Shown here one piece after another: positions 28,003 to 38,094 of a stretch of DNA of 64,000 nucleotides. A program made the translations under genes and the position numbers. Origin of the DNA: an uncultured Bryobacterales bacterium (GTDB lineage Bacteria > Acidobacteriota > Terriglobia > Bryobacterales > UBA6623); NCBI GenBank assembly GCA_951813065.1, contig CATOTH010000009.1:186001-250000 (forward strand), in the 5' to 3' direction. Position 1 is the stretch's first letter, and the number at the start of each line of letters is the position of its first letter. The notes beneath the pieces are model-generated. The model saw nothing but the letters and a program-made list of their open reading frames with translations, had not been told where the DNA came from and did no database searches.

Positions 28003-29580
28003 TCAATCGCCCGACGAAGATGAGACCCGAGCGTACCAATTCTCATATAGCCGGGCGAGCTCCTTAACCAGTGCAGGCTTTTCCGCCGCTAGGTTGCGCG
28101 TCTCAGTCTTGTCCACGGCAAGGTTGTACAGTTCCCACGGCACCTCGTCGCCACCCCGATTCTGCGATGAAACGATCTTCCAGTTGTCCCGCCGTACTGC
28201 TCGCCCACGTGCCCACTGGAAGTACAGGGGCTTCGATCGTTCGGTCTGCTCACCCCTCAGTACTGGCATCAAACTCTCTCCGGCCACCGGGTGAATCGGC
28301 TGGCCGTTGAACTTGCTCGGATACGGCGCTCCGCTCACTTCGGCCAGAGTTGGCATCACGTCGATGAAGTGGCCGGGATAGTTGTGAATGACGTCGCCAG
28401 CCTCGTACGCCGATTCCTCCGAGGCAGTGAATTTCGGCCAGTACACGATGAACGGCGTGCAGATGCCGCCTTCGTAGCTGTAGTTCTTGTAGTACCGGTA
28501 CGGCGTATTGCCGACATTCGCCCAGTCGCGTTTCAGAGAGGTCCATCGCTCCATCGTTCCGATCGCGCCATCGCCCGGGATGTTGTAACCGCTGGTCACG
28601 TTCTCCGAGGACGCGCCATTGTCGGAGGCGAAGATGACAAGCGTGTTCTCTTCCTGCCCCAGCTCGCGAACCTTTGCCAGTATCTTGCCGATGTTCTGAT
28701 CCAGCCGATCGATCATGGCCGCGTAGACCGCCATCGTGAGATCTTCAATCGTCCGCTCTTGGGGCGACAGCGAATCCCAAGGTCGGTGATCACTGGCGGA
28801 AAGCGGAAACGAATCGTCGACGAGTCCCATCCTCAGTTGCTTCCGGTAGCGCTCCTGCCGAATCGCCTCATAGCCTTCTTGGTATTTGCCTCGATACTTC
28901 GCGATGTCCTCAGGCCACGCCATCAACGGATCGTGTGGGGCGGTATACGCAACGTAGAGAAAGAACGGTCGGTCATCGTCCTTGTCCTCTTCCAGATACC
29001 GGATCGCATAGTTCGTGAAGTAGTCCGTCGTGTAGAAATCCTTCGGCGGGGTATAGGGCTGGATCAGCTTGTTATCGATGTACCAAGTCCGGTTGGGGCG
29101 CTTCTGTGCCGGCTTCCCTTCGCCCGGCCGCTGATGTCCCGGATTGAAGAAATTGCACGCTCCGTCGCGCAGTCCGTAGTAATGATCGAAGCCGCGATCG
29201 TATGGGTTTTCCGTCCCGTGGTGTTTTCCCGCCCAATAGGTTCGGTACCCGCCGGACTGCAGCACCTCCCCGAGTGTCACGCCGTTCCGAATTACGGCGG
29301 CTTTCCGGTCCATCCCTACCTGCTGCGCATACAGGCCGGTTAGCAACGCCGCGCGAGACGGAAAGCATTTCGACGTATTGTGGAACTGCGTGAACCGCAG
29401 CCCGCCGCTCGCCAGACGGTCTAGGTTTGGGGTCGCGATCTCACTCCCGTACGGCCCGATGTCACTCCAGCCGAGATCATCGGCCAGGATCAGAATGATA
29501 TTAGGACGCGGGGACTCGGCGGCGGATGCTAATCCGCATAGGGCGAACGCAAGGATGCCAACGGTAACGAGGTGTCTCAT
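28003..29580 (-). CDS. Exported arylsulfatase-type sulfatase
   Basis: The 525-residue protein has a signal peptide (MRHLVTVGILAFALCGLASA) and the opening PNIILILADDLGWSDIG. C-F-P-S-R (Cys72) is the formylglycine site. GKHHGTENPYDRGFDHYYG, YTAPHDPLMAWPEDI and FASDNGASSENV follow in the order seen in large arylsulfatases related to arylsulfatase A of Pseudomonas. The ATG at 29580 begins the signal peptide; a longer frame exists but adds 33 non-signal residues. It lies 222 bases upstream-side of the oxidoreductase on the same strand. Confidence 0.93.
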   Translation of the reverse strand: MRHLVTVGILAFALCGLASAAESPRPNIILILADDLGWSDIGPYGSEIATPNLDRLASGGLRFTQFHNTSKCFPSRAALLTGLYAQQVGMDRKAAVIRNGVTLGEVLQSGGYRTYWAGKHHGTENPYDRGFDHYYGLRDGACNFFNPGHQRPGEGKPAQKRPNRTWYIDNKLIQPYTPPKDFYTTDYFTNYAIRYLEEDKDDDRPFFLYVAYTAPHDPLMAWPEDIAKYRGKYQEGYEAIRQERYRKQLRMGLVDDSFPLSASDHRPWDSLSPQERTIEDLTMAVYAAMIDRLDQNIGKILAKVRELGQEENTLVIFASDNGASSENVTSGYNIPGDGAIGTMERWTSLKRDWANVGNTPYRYYKNYSYEGGICTPFIVYWPKFTASEESAYEAGDVIHNYPGHFIDVMPTLAEVSGAPYPSKFNGQPIHPVAGESLMPVLRGEQTERSKPLYFQWARGRAVRRDNWKIVSSQNRGGDEVPWELYNLAVDKTETRNLAAEKPALVKELARLYENWYARVSSSSGD

Positions 29581-29707
29581 GGTTGGGGACTTCTTGCCCG
29601 TCAAGTCTAGCGGACTTCCGAGTGCGTTGAACCGCGGATCGTTCTCGGGATACCGCTCCACGTCCTGGACGGCGAGCAACTTACCTCAGCTGCAGTGGCT
29701 TGTGCCC

Positions 29708-30538
29708 TCAAAACGTCGCGCGGTACTGCGAGGGGAGAAGGCGCAGATGATTGGTCAAGGGTGGTTTCAGGCGAAAGGCCCCAGGCTGCCTAGAGAAGTC
29801 GAAGAGACGTGTAAGTCGGAACGCGTCCGGGTTATGTTCCGAGACACGCCGTTCGTTCTCAGAGATCCAGAAGGGAGTAGATGGGGGACCGTTCGTTGTC
29901 TTCACCTCCAACCATCGCTCCCTGCCACGTCTCGAAAAGGATAGGATGTCGAAGCCGGCGCCGTCACCGTCTTCCTTCGCCACCCAGCGGACCTTGGCGG
30001 CGAGGTCGTCCCTGCCGTTTGACGACAACCAATTCTGCTCAGCTTGGAACACAAACGCCTCACCCGCTTCACCGAGGGCCCGTGCGCGGGCATCGCGAAC
30101 TGCGGGGTCGAAGCGGCGGATGATGGTATGGATGTCAGGGTCAATTTTCTTCTGTTTGTCACTCAGGATCGGTGCTGGTTGATAGACCAGGTCAGAAGGC
30201 GAAGCAACACCCATTGAAGCGGTATTGGCAAGGCTGTCATGCAGCCCAAGGGCGCGCAGGTGAGCGTCGACGGCTTCGAACAGGGCGCGCTGGTAGTTCC
30301 GGGCTGGTTTGTAGCCTCGGATAAAAGGCAAACCGAACTCCGACATGACGGCACTGATGTTCTGATGTTTGTATTCAATCGAACTACGCGAGCGGCCGGT
30401 CAGCGCTTGCAGGGCCCGGTTGTGCTCGGCTTTGACAATCGCGCCACCGGTCAGTTCAGCCTGGAGCATGGCGAGATAGTCCGCCACAATGGCTTCGATT
30501 TCTGGCCTGCTCCAGGGTGTGCCTGCGTTTTCCGGCAT
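29708..30538 (-). CDS. DUF3883 protein with PD-(D/E)XK-like nuclease motif
   Basis: The 276-residue protein has two parts. The N-terminal 95 residues (WSRPEIEAIVADYLAMLQAE, SRSSIEYKHQNISAVMSEFG, IRGYKP) form the helical domain often paired with DUF3883. The C-terminal part holds GEAGEAFVFQAEQNWL, then GFDILSF and 11 residues on LEVKTT. The D...ExK spacing fits the PD-(D/E)XK nuclease fold. DUF3883 proteins are common near restriction and other defence genes; a solitary copy could be a restriction-like nuclease or a remnant of a system. The nearby Uma2 gene, IS21 scar and, 9 kb away, the DISARM genes support an accessory setting. Confidence 0.75.
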   Translation of the reverse strand: MPENAGTPWSRPEIEAIVADYLAMLQAELTGGAIVKAEHNRALQALTGRSRSSIEYKHQNISAVMSEFGLPFIRGYKPARNYQRALFEAVDAHLRALGLHDSLANTASMGVASPSDLVYQPAPILSDKQKKIDPDIHTIIRRFDPAVRDARARALGEAGEAFVFQAEQNWLSSNGRDDLAAKVRWVAKEDGDGAGFDILSFSRRGRERWLEVKTTNGPPSTPFWISENERRVSEHNPDAFRLTRLFDFSRQPGAFRLKPPLTNHLRLLPSQYRATF

Positions 30539-31378
30539 TCAGATCAATCCATCCCGATTCGGTCTCTGGGATGGCGTCTACACAGTCCAGCGTAGTTATC
30601 GATGGGCACGCCTCTTAGCTGCCTCCGGACCCTGGCATCGACTCCGGTTGTGAACAGATCGGCCACATCATGATCATACCCACTACCACCCAAACGGACG
30701 GTTTTCCAGCCGTTGGATCCACTCGACGCTCGACCTTGATCGGGTCTTCGTAGAGCCTGTTGGGGACAAGGCTGTTCCCAGTAGCCAAATACACGGATTC
30801 TCGGAACCCTAAGCCACCGATGTCGCGTTTGCAACGCACTGAACTGGCCGAGATTTGGTGCTAGCAGCAGATCTAATGGCAGTACACCGGTGAAATGGTC
30901 GCACCGGACTTCAATGGCACGAGGATGCTGCTCGGAGGCCGGTCCCCGACACACGTGGGATGGGGGGCCTTGGACCCGCTTCCTTCGAGCGATTCTTCCC
31001 GGAGCCCTCAAGCCACCGTGGAGTGCGGCGCTGTCAGCGTTCAACCATGGCCGACGCGCCCAACTAGTTGCCGTCGCGAGTAACCTGCAGGGTGTGGGAT
31101 TCGCATTCCGCACGGGCTCGACCGTGAGTCGGCCATGATTAGATGATCCTGATTGCCTATAAACCTCATCCTTAGTTGCGGTCCGAAAGAGCGCTGGATT
31201 TGCCCCTGGCAGCCTGGCGCAAGAGTCGATGGTCGCGTGGTCTTCGTATGTGGATGGCATTAGGTGCGCGCCGGGAGCCTTCGGTTCAGCCATCTACTGA
31301 GGTCCGAACCGCTATTTGCGGCCGGGGGTGGTGTGGTTCTGAACCGATCTGCTCGCTCAGGACTTGTACCTCAGGCTG
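30539..31378. other. Long gap, no recognised gene
   Basis: Open frames of up to 249 codons exist on the minus strand but show Arg/Pro-rich composition without any family motif, typical of chance frames in GC-rich DNA. A short minus-strand stretch near 30650-30830 (GFRESVYLATGNSLVPNRLY) looks more protein-like and may be a scrap of a lost gene. Confidence 0.4.
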
Positions 31379-32224
31379 CTACGGCTCGCGGTCCGACGGA
31401 GGGCTCTGGGCAGCGAGGTTCCGGAGTTGCTGCTCCAATGCCTGCACTCTCTCCTCCGCTGCACTCGCGCGCTTCGCCTCTGCACTGGCGTGATCCTCCG
31501 CTGCCCGTCTGCGTTTCGCCTCCGCGCTGGTGCGATCTTCCGCTGCCCGCCGCCGTCGCTCAGCTGCTGCCAGCGTGCCGTCGAACTCCTCCCCCGTAGC
31601 CGGGTCTCGGAACACCAGCACCGTCGCCCCGGCCCGCCTCTCGCTGCGCAAGTCCAACCCCAACACCTGGCTCCGCCGGTGGACCCGCCCGCCCGCGTCC
31701 GCGACCGGCTCCACCGGGCCATAGCGGCCCCCGCAGACAACATAGCCCTCCAGCGGACTGCTCATCAAGCTCCCGTCCGGGTCGAGCCGCCAGTACTCGC
31801 GCACCCCGATCCGGGAGTACTGCTGCGCCTTGCGCTGAGCATCCTTGTTCGCTGTCGACGGCGATGCCACCTCCAGCACGAAATCGGGTGCCTTGCCTTC
31901 CTCCCAGACCTTGTACGTACTGCGCCTCACCCCTCGTGGCACCCCCAACACGACCTGCACATCCGGCTGCACCTTGGCCTCGGCGTGGCCGCGCTGGAAG
32001 TACACTACCAGTTCCATCGCCACCAGCACGTCAGCGCGGTCTCGGAAGTGGTGGTCCAAAGCCGTCGCAGCCTGCCGCACCGCCTCGCCGTGCGCGACGC
32101 TCTGCGCGATCCAGTGCCCTTCCGGGTACTCCACAGCAGCGGGCTCCTGCCCATCAGCTGCAGCTGCTGGTGAGGTCTGGGCGGGCACTTCCGCTTCTGT
32201 GCTGGGTGGAAACGAGATGGCCAA
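31379..32224 (-). CDS. Uma2-family nuclease-like protein with C-terminal coiled coil
   Basis: The product is about 281 residues from a TTG at 32224; an earlier start is possible. The core is Uma2 (DUF820): YPEGHWIAQSVAHGEAV, VLVAMELVVYFQRG, VQPDVQVVLGV, PDFVLEVASPSTANKDAQRK, YSRIGVREYWRLDPDG. Asp, Glu-Val and Lys sit as expected for a PD-(D/E)XK fold. The last 70 residues are Ala/Glu/Arg heptads (RRRRAAEDRTSAEAKRRR) that should form a coiled coil. The family is abundant in cyanobacteria and some Acidobacteriota and its function is unsettled. Its 5' side runs into a fragment of an IS21 transposase, so the start and promoter may have been changed by that event. Confidence 0.75.
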   Translation of the reverse strand: MAISFPPSTEAEVPAQTSPAAAADGQEPAAVEYPEGHWIAQSVAHGEAVRQAATALDHHFRDRADVLVAMELVVYFQRGHAEAKVQPDVQVVLGVPRGVRRSTYKVWEEGKAPDFVLEVASPSTANKDAQRKAQQYSRIGVREYWRLDPDGSLMSSPLEGYVVCGGRYGPVEPVADAGGRVHRRSQVLGLDLRSERRAGATVLVFRDPATGEEFDGTLAAAERRRRAAEDRTSAEAKRRRAAEDHASAEAKRASAAEERVQALEQQLRNLAAQSPPSDREP

Positions 32225-32250
32225 CCCCAACGCGCACGAACACGCTTCCC

Positions 32251-32462
32251 TCGTAGCATACAGGCTCCCTCCCGGGTGGCGCGCCGCGCGGCGCCGGAAC
32301 CGCTGCGGGCTCTGCCTTGGTCGGCGGCTCCCCCTCGCGCATCTCGCGAGCAATCCGCTGGACCGTCCGCAGCGACACGCGCAGTTGCTGCGCGACGCGC
32401 TCTTGCGGTAGCTGGGCTGTCAGCAACAGACTCACGTCGCGTCTCTTCCTCTCGTCAAACAT
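32251..32462 (-). pseudogene. 5' fragment of an IS21-type istA transposase gene
   Basis: The frame starts MFDERKRRDVSLLLTAQLPQ and contains the helix-turn-helix ERVAQQLRVSLRTVQRIARE, matching the N-terminus of the IstA at 47.5-48.7 kb (KRSDVQLLL..., VSVRTVSRIG). After about 70 codons the similarity ends at the Uma2 gene. Only this DNA-binding start remains; no catalytic domain or istB lies nearby. Confidence 0.65.
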
Positions 32463-32754
32463 CGTGTCCCCGCTTTCCTGGAAGCACAAACGCCGTCCCG
32501 GTGTAAGAGAAGACAGATCAGACCGCAGAGATTTCAGGTCACCCGGACCCGCCAGACCTTCCGGAGCTAACACATTCGGGGCATTGGGTGTTCTGGAGAG
32601 ACGGTTCCTATGGCTGTTCACCCGCGCGGATGATCACGATTGTGTCCGAAGTGTGCGAAACACGCTAGGCCCCCACCCATACCGTTGCCACCAGCCGGAA
32701 TTCGACGGGAGTCCGCGACTGCCTCCGAGACACCGGCTTGCATCGCGGACACTA

Positions 32755-32760
32755 TATAAT
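32755..32760 (+). promoter_or_regulatory. TATAAT box upstream of dut
   Basis: A perfect TATAAT ends 20 bases before the dut ATG. No good -35 lies 16-18 bases upstream, so this is a partial promoter call. The spacing to the start leaves a very short leader. Confidence 0.4.
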
Positions 32761-32779
32761 CCCTACTCTGGCTGACGCC

Positions 32780-33226
32780 ATGGCCGGCAAGTTGATCGTT
32801 CCGTACAGCAAGACTCTGCCTGACGCCATCTGTCCTCGTTACGCTCACGGGCCCTCCGAGGACGCCGGGATGGACCTCTTCGCTGCAGAAGGAGCAGAGT
32901 TGAAGCCAGGCGAGTGGAAGAGCGTGCGGACCGGCATCAGCGTTGAGATGCCTCCTGGCTACGAAGGCCAGGTCCGACCGCGGAGCGGATTGGCCAGGCG
33001 CCACGGGCTGACTTTGCTTAATAGCCCCGGCACGATCGATCCGGGCTACCGGGGCGAGATTCAGGTCACGCTGATCAACTTTGGACCTGAAACCTACCAA
33101 GTCCGCGCCGGAGACCGGATTGCCCAGCTGGTCGTGAGCACCTACGCGAGCGTCCAATGGGAATTGTCCGAAAAGCTCGCGGAGAGTGAGCGAGGGACAC
33201 GCGGTTTCGGGTCGACCGGCCGCTGA
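32780..33226 (+). CDS. dut: dUTP diphosphatase
   Basis: The 148-residue protein hydrolyses dUTP to dUMP and diphosphate, preventing uracil in DNA and supplying dTMP synthesis. All five trimeric dUTPase motifs are visible: motif 1 SEDAGMDLFAAE, motif 2 RPRSGLARRHG, motif 3 NSPGTIDPGYRGEIQVTLIN, motif 4 RAGDRIAQLVV, and motif 5 RGTRGFGSTGR. Length equals the family norm. The ATG at 32780 starts the first strand. It converges on the DUF1549/1553 gene with 29 bases between stops. Confidence 0.95.
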   Translation: MAGKLIVPYSKTLPDAICPRYAHGPSEDAGMDLFAAEGAELKPGEWKSVRTGISVEMPPGYEGQVRPRSGLARRHGLTLLNSPGTIDPGYRGEIQVTLINFGPETYQVRAGDRIAQLVVSTYASVQWELSEKLAESERGTRGFGSTGR

Positions 33227-33255
33227 GCGGTCTGCGCCTCGTCCTGCGTTCGGCT

Positions 33256-35730
33256 TCACTGCCGGTACAGGAATTCGTTCAGGTTGAAGAGCGTTTGGCT
33301 GAGATCGACGAGGCCCGTTGGCGTCGTTCCGACAAATTCGAGCGCCTTCGAACGCTCGCTCGCAGTAGGTTTCCTCGACAATGCCAGCTCGAACGCCCTG
33401 TCGACCTGAGCGCCTGGGGCGTGGCCCGCTTCGACCGCGACGCGCTGCGCGAAGTGCTTGGACTGGAGCAGAACCTCCGCATTGTTCATCAGCAGGAGCG
33501 CCTGCGGCGCCACGGTGGAGCGGGTGCGCTGGCTGCAGGACGAAACCATGTCGGGCTGGTCGAAGGCCTCGAACATCGGGTACCGAATCGAGCGCTTCGA
33601 AAAGACGTAGACGCTTCGCCGCCAGCTGTCCGGATCGCCGATTGCCAGCCCCCGCCAGGTTCGGTTCGTGCTGGACTGGAACAGCGAAGGATTGATGAAG
33701 GGCCGCACTGCGGGGCCTCCCAGCGCGCGGTTCAGCGTGCCGGCCACGGCCATGATCTGATCTCGGATGGTTTCGACTTCGTGTCTGTTCCGGCTTTGCC
33801 TCCAGAAGTACTTGTTCGTGCCGTCCTTGGCGAGGTTTTCCGGATTGTCCAAACTCGCTCTGCGATAGGCATCGGAGGTCAGCATCAACCGGTGCATGTG
33901 CTTCACCGACCATCCTGAGTCGACGAATTCGACAGCCAGCCAGTCCAGCAGCTCCGGATGCGACGGGAGCATCCCTGTCTGGCCGAAGTTGCTGGGAGTG
34001 CGTACGATGCCCTCTCCGAAGTGGTGCTGCCAGATGCGATTAACCATGACGCGGGCCGTCAGCGGATTGTCTTTCGAAGCGATCCATTCAGCGAAGTGCC
34101 TTCTCCTCCAGCTCGTCTTTGCCTCCGCCGGAGGTTGGGAGAAACGAGGCTCCGCCCGGGCAGCCACGGTCAGCACGCCGGGACTCATAACGGATCCCTT
34201 GGTGCCCGTATCGCCCCGATGGAGGAAGTACGAAGGCAGCGGATCGCGACCCTCTTCGGTGATGGTTCGCGCGGTTGGATACAGCTTCGGCCGACTGGCG
34301 TCCAGCTCCTTGATACCCGCCTCGATCTCCTTGAGTTCAGCGAGATCCTGTGCCGACATCCTCGCCAGGATGTCGGTGCGCTTGATCTGATTGTAGAGCG
34401 CTTTGACCTGTCGGGCGTTGAGGCGCTGCCCGGCGTTCCGCTCCTCCTCGGGTGTTTCCCATGCCGTCCGGTAGTACGACGGGTACGTGTCGAGTTCGGC
34501 TTGGAAGAGAAATTCCCGGTGGGGCTTCTCTAGTTCCGTGATGCGCTTCCTAAGCGGCTTTTGCTGTTGCTGAATCTCCTCTAGCGCTGCCTCGTGACGG
34601 GCGACCTCTTCGGCACTGACCAAGGGATAGTCGATCTCTTTCGTGGAGAAGAACACTGCCTGCATCTGGTAGTAGTCCTTCTGGGGGATGGGATCGAACT
34701 TGTGGTTGTGGCAGCGCGCGCATTGCACTGTCATCGCCAGGAATGTCTGCGAGGTCGTCGCGACATTGTCGTCGAGCTCGTCCATGCGTGTACGCTCGTC
34801 CTTGATGTTGTTGTCCAACACCATTCGCAGGTACCCGGTCGCGATGTTCGCCTCCACAGAGTCGGGGTTGACCTCATCTCCTGCAATCTGCTCGATGATG
34901 AACTGGTCGTAGGGCTTGTCGTTGTTGAACGCGTCGATCACGTAGTCGCGGTAGCGCCACATCGTCGGCCAGTCGAAGTCCCGTTCGTATCCGCCCGAGT
35001 CCGCGTAGTGGACCAAATCCAGCCAGTGACGGCCCCATCGCTCGCCATAATGCGGAGACTCCAGCAGGCGGTCCACCAAGGCCTCCCATGCGTTCTCCGA
35101 GTCGTCGTTGAGGAACGCCTCGGTTTCTTCGGGTGTGGGGGGCAACCCGATCAGATTCAGGTACACGCGCCGAATCAAGGTCCGCTTGCCGGCAGAGCCA
35201 TTTTTCTGGAGTCCCTGCTCCTCCAACTTCCTGTCCAGGAACGCGTCGATCGCGTTGCGGTCGCTGGTCCCCGGAACGGCGGGACGCTCTGGCGGGACAA
35301 ATGCCCACCAAGCGCGTTCCTCGTCAGTGATCGGACGGTCCTCCAGTTTGCGGAGCGCCTCCAGGCGCTCGGCCTCCTCGTCCGACACCGCGGATTCAGG
35401 CATGGGTGCGCCGGAGAGAATCCATTTCCGCAGGATCTCGATCTTCTCCTTGGCAAGCTTGCCTGTCGGGGGCATGAACGGCTTGACCTGGTGGTTGACG
35501 AGCTTCCAGAGCCAGCTTCGGCCGAGGCTCGCTGCCGTCACGGCGGCGCCACGTTCGCCGCCCAGCAGAATCTTCTCCCGGGTGCGCAGGTCAAGGCCGG
35601 ACTGCTGGATGGCAGCCCCGTGGCACACCTGGCAGTTCTCCTTGAGAATGGAGTTGGCCTGCTCCGCAAGATCGGCTGCACCGGCCAGTAGCGGAATCCA
35701 AACGATTCCGACCAGGATTCGCACTCCCAT
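33256..35730 (-). CDS. Exported cytochrome c (PSCyt1)/DUF1549/DUF1553 protein
   Basis: The 824-residue protein has a signal peptide ([19 protein letters not shown]). A haem-binding Cys33-Q-V-Cys36-His motif and the [10 protein letters not shown] and [20 protein letters not shown] segments mark the planctomycete-type cytochrome domain. DUF1549 follows ([65 protein letters not shown], including a second CxxCH). DUF1553 closes the protein ([55 protein letters not shown]). These are usually paired with a DUF1501 gene, absent here. The function is thought to be an exported redox step in polymer breakdown, but is not established. Confidence 0.92.
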   Translation of the reverse strand: MGVRILVGIVWIPLLAGAADLAEQANSILKENCQVCHGAAIQQSGLDLRTREKILLGGERGAAVTAASLGRSWLWKLVNHQVKPFMPPTGKLAKEKIEILRKWILSGAPMPESAVSDEEAERLEALRKLEDRPITDEERAWWAFVPPERPAVPGTSDRNAIDAFLDRKLEEQGLQKNGSAGKRTLIRRVYLNLIGLPPTPEETEAFLNDDSENAWEALVDRLLESPHYGERWGRHWLDLVHYADSGGYERDFDWPTMWRYRDYVIDAFNNDKPYDQFIIEQIAGDEVNPDSVEANIATGYLRMVLDNNIKDERTRMDELDDNVATTSQTFLAMTVQCARCHNHKFDPIPQKDYYQMQAVFFSTKEIDYPLVSAEEVARHEAALEEIQQQQKPLRKRITELEKPHREFLFQAELDTYPSYYRTAWETPEEERNAGQRLNARQVKALYNQIKRTDILARMSAQDLAELKEIEAGIKELDASRPKLYPTARTITEEGRDPLPSYFLHRGDTGTKGSVMSPGVLTVAARAEPRFSQPPAEAKTSWRRRHFAEWIASKDNPLTARVMVNRIWQHHFGEGIVRTPSNFGQTGMLPSHPELLDWLAVEFVDSGWSVKHMHRLMLTSDAYRRASLDNPENLAKDGTNKYFWRQSRNRHEVETIRDQIMAVAGTLNRALGGPAVRPFINPSLFQSSTNRTWRGLAIGDPDSWRRSVYVFSKRSIRYPMFEAFDQPDMVSSCSQRTRSTVAPQALLLMNNAEVLLQSKHFAQRVAVEAGHAPGAQVDRAFELALSRKPTASERSKALEFVGTTPTGLVDLSQTLFNLNEFLYRQ

Positions 35731-35847
35731 ACCTCAGTCCATTGTCATCGCTGCCGCTGGTTCGTGCAACAGTCGCTGTCTGCCCGTGCGGCCGGTCGCC
35801 CCAACTTGGCGGGCGCGACCGTATACTTGAAGGCGGAACGTCAGGCA

Positions 35848-37014
35848 GTGCCACGGGCCTACTTCGATCACAATGCCACTACCCCCGTGGACAACCGTGT
35901 TCTGGACGCTATGCTTCCGTACTACCGCCATGTGTACGGCAACGCATCGAGCGTGCACGGATTCGGTCAGTCAGCCCGGCAAGGGGTGGAGAGAGCGCGG
36001 CGCCAGGTGGCCGAAGAGCTTGGATGCGCCGCCCGCGACCTGGTGTTCACGAGTGGGGGGACGGAATCCGACAACTTGGCCGTGTTCGGGACGGTGCGAG
36101 CTGCGAGGGGAAGGAATCCGCATGTGATTACCAGCCGGATCGAGCACCCGGCAGTACTGAACGCCTGCCAGCAACTCGAGCGCGAGGGCGTCGACGTGAC
36201 CTATCTTGACGTCAGACCCGACGGTGTCGTGGCCCCCTCCGCGGTCAAGGCTGCGTTGCGGCCCGAAACGGCATTGGTTACGGTGATGCACGCGAGCAAC
36301 GAGGTCGGCACGCTACAGCCGATCCGCGAGATCGGAGCCATTACTCGCGAGGCTGGCGTGCTCTTCCATGTTGACGGCGTCCAGAGCTTCGGAAAGGTTC
36401 CGACGGATGTGGACGATCTTGGTGTCGATCTCTTCAGCTTGAGCGCCCACAAGATCTATGGGCCCAAGGGGGCAGGGGCGCTGTTCGTCCGCAGAGGCGT
36501 TCAGCTCGAAAAGGTGCAGTACGGCGGAAAGCACGAGAGGGACCGGAGGCCTGGCACGGAGAATGTTCCCGGCATTGTCGGGCTTGGCACAGCAGCGCAC
36601 TTGGCTGGTTCCGACCGCGAGGCTGAGGCCCAACGGGTCGGGCGGTTGCGGGACCGCCTGGAGCAGGGCGTGCTTCGCAGCGTCCCGGAGTCCCATCTCA
36701 ATTGCGCGACCGCGGATCGATTGCCAACCACGTCGAGCATTCGGTTTGACCACGTGGAGTCTGAACCGCTCCTGATCTCCTTGGACTTGCAGGGTTTTGC
36801 GGTGTCCAGCGGTTCGGCGTGCTCAAGCGGTACGGCCGAGCCATCCCATGTCCTATCGGCAGTTGGACTGAGCCGTGAACAGGCGAAGTCGACGCTGCGA
36901 TTCTCACTGGGACGTCAGACCGATGCGGAGCAAGTGGACTCGTTGTTGGCTCTGCTGCCCGGGATTGTCGCCCGGTTGCGAGCCCTTTCACCGGCTTGGG
37001 CCGGGCCCGCCTGA
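35848..37014 (+). CDS. Cysteine desulfurase (NifS/IscS type)
   Basis: The 388-residue PLP enzyme removes sulfur (or selenium) from cysteine (or selenocysteine). YFDHNATTPVD start, SGGTESDN with the cofactor loop, DGVQSFGKVP, SAHKIYGPKG with PLP-binding Lys202, and the catalytic GSACSSGTAEPSHVL (Cys325) are all present. The compact Cys loop followed by EPSHVL matches the NifS/IscS class. The start is a GTG at 35848; the ATG-less N-terminus begins directly at the fold. No iscU or other Fe-S gene is next to it, so its acceptor is unknown. The thioredoxin-like gene starts 39 bases downstream. A link to selenium supply for the 16.5 kb selenoprotein is speculative. Confidence 0.93.
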   Translation: MPRAYFDHNATTPVDNRVLDAMLPYYRHVYGNASSVHGFGQSARQGVERARRQVAEELGCAARDLVFTSGGTESDNLAVFGTVRAARGRNPHVITSRIEHPAVLNACQQLEREGVDVTYLDVRPDGVVAPSAVKAALRPETALVTVMHASNEVGTLQPIREIGAITREAGVLFHVDGVQSFGKVPTDVDDLGVDLFSLSAHKIYGPKGAGALFVRRGVQLEKVQYGGKHERDRRPGTENVPGIVGLGTAAHLAGSDREAEAQRVGRLRDRLEQGVLRSVPESHLNCATADRLPTTSSIRFDHVESEPLLISLDLQGFAVSSGSACSSGTAEPSHVLSAVGLSREQAKSTLRFSLGRQTDAEQVDSLLALLPGIVARLRALSPAWAGPA

Positions 37015-37053
37015 GACGGCAAGAGTCGTCGTACACTGGATTGCAGGACTGAA

Positions 37054-38010
37054 ATGGGTTTAAACGGGATCATGTCAAGCTCGCTGATGCTTACCCTCGC
37101 TTTGGCAGCCGGCATTGCAATGCAGGCTGCAAATGTCACGGAGCCTCCGATCAAGGAACTCAAGGAGTTCGCCTTCAGCCAGCAGCCCGAGACCGCTAGG
37201 AGTTTGTTCGAGGCCGCCCGTCCCAAGGATCGGCCGCTTGGTGCGGAATGGCTTGCAGCGATGTCGTGGGTCGCTCGCGCGGGCGCGATTGCAGGCGACT
37301 GGGACATGGCGGCGGACTACGCCGAGGAGACCCTCAAGGGTTGCGAGAGGCTCCTGAGCCAGAAGGCGCTTGACATGGATCCGAACGCGCCCTTTCCGAT
37401 TGCCTTGGGTGCGGCCATCGAAACGCTGGCGAAGTTCTACGACGCCAAGGGCGACCGCGGCCAGGCCGTTGCGTTTCTGCGCGACCAGGGGACGAGATTC
37501 GCCGGCACGTCTGTCGAGACCCGGCTCAACAAGAACCTCTTGCTGCTGGATCTCGCGGGCAAGCCAATGCCCAGGCTCGATGTCGGCCAGCCCCTCGGTA
37601 CTGTGAGGCTCGATTCCGCCGACCTGAAGGACAAGGTGACCCTGTTTTTCTTCTGGGCGCACTGGTGCTCGGACTGCCGCGAGCAAAAGCCGATTCTTGC
37701 CGAGCTGCAGCGCCGATACGCTGGCCGAGGGCTTGTGATTGTGGCTCCGACGCGATTGTACGGATATGTTCGAGACGGGCGGGATGCCGGACCAGTCGAA
37801 GAGCAGGCGTACATCGTGGCTGAGCATGTTCGCGAGAATCCGTTGCTCAGTGCTGTACCGGTGCCGCTGAGCGGCAAGAATTTCGTTGATTTCGGCGTCA
37901 GCACAACGCCGACGTTGGTGCTGGTGGATCGCGAAGGGATTGTCAGCCTGTATCACCCGGGCAACGTCAGTGGAGAGGAACTCGCTGAGCGGATCGAAGA
38001 GTTACTCTAG
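37054..38010 (+). CDS. Exported TlpA-like thioredoxin-fold protein
   Basis: The 318-residue protein has a signal peptide (from ATG 37054 or, just as well, ATG 37072: MSSSLMLTLALAAG). An alpha-helical region of about 150 residues follows (TPR-like: AEWLAAMSWVARAGAIAGDW, AIETLAKFYDAKGD). The C-terminal TlpA/AhpC-type domain has FFFWAHWCSDCREQKPI (Cys205 and Cys208), a cis-Pro in STTPTLVLVD, and the expected final helix. It should reduce or exchange disulfides in the periplasm. It follows the cysteine desulfurase on the same strand at 39 bases and may share its transcript. Confidence 0.87.
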   Translation: MGLNGIMSSSLMLTLALAAGIAMQAANVTEPPIKELKEFAFSQQPETARSLFEAARPKDRPLGAEWLAAMSWVARAGAIAGDWDMAADYAEETLKGCERLLSQKALDMDPNAPFPIALGAAIETLAKFYDAKGDRGQAVAFLRDQGTRFAGTSVETRLNKNLLLLDLAGKPMPRLDVGQPLGTVRLDSADLKDKVTLFFFWAHWCSDCREQKPILAELQRRYAGRGLVIVAPTRLYGYVRDGRDAGPVEEQAYIVAEHVRENPLLSAVPVPLSGKNFVDFGVSTTPTLVLVDREGIVSLYHPGNVSGEELAERIEELL

Positions 38011-38094
38011 CGAGGGCGATCGGCCCGAGGCCTCCGCGCGTCTTGCGGGCAGACCGCACCGCTTTGATCGAGACCGCCTCGGCCTACCCCCGGA

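Noticed and set aside
30544..31293. A 249-codon minus-strand frame
   Set aside because: Arg/Pro-rich composition, no motif, no ribosome site; typical of chance frames at high GC.
35848..38010. Cysteine desulfurase plus thioredoxin-like gene as part of a selenium pathway
   Set aside because: No selD, selA or selB lies nearby and cysteine desulfurases have general roles, so the link to the selenoprotein at 16.5 kb is only speculation.
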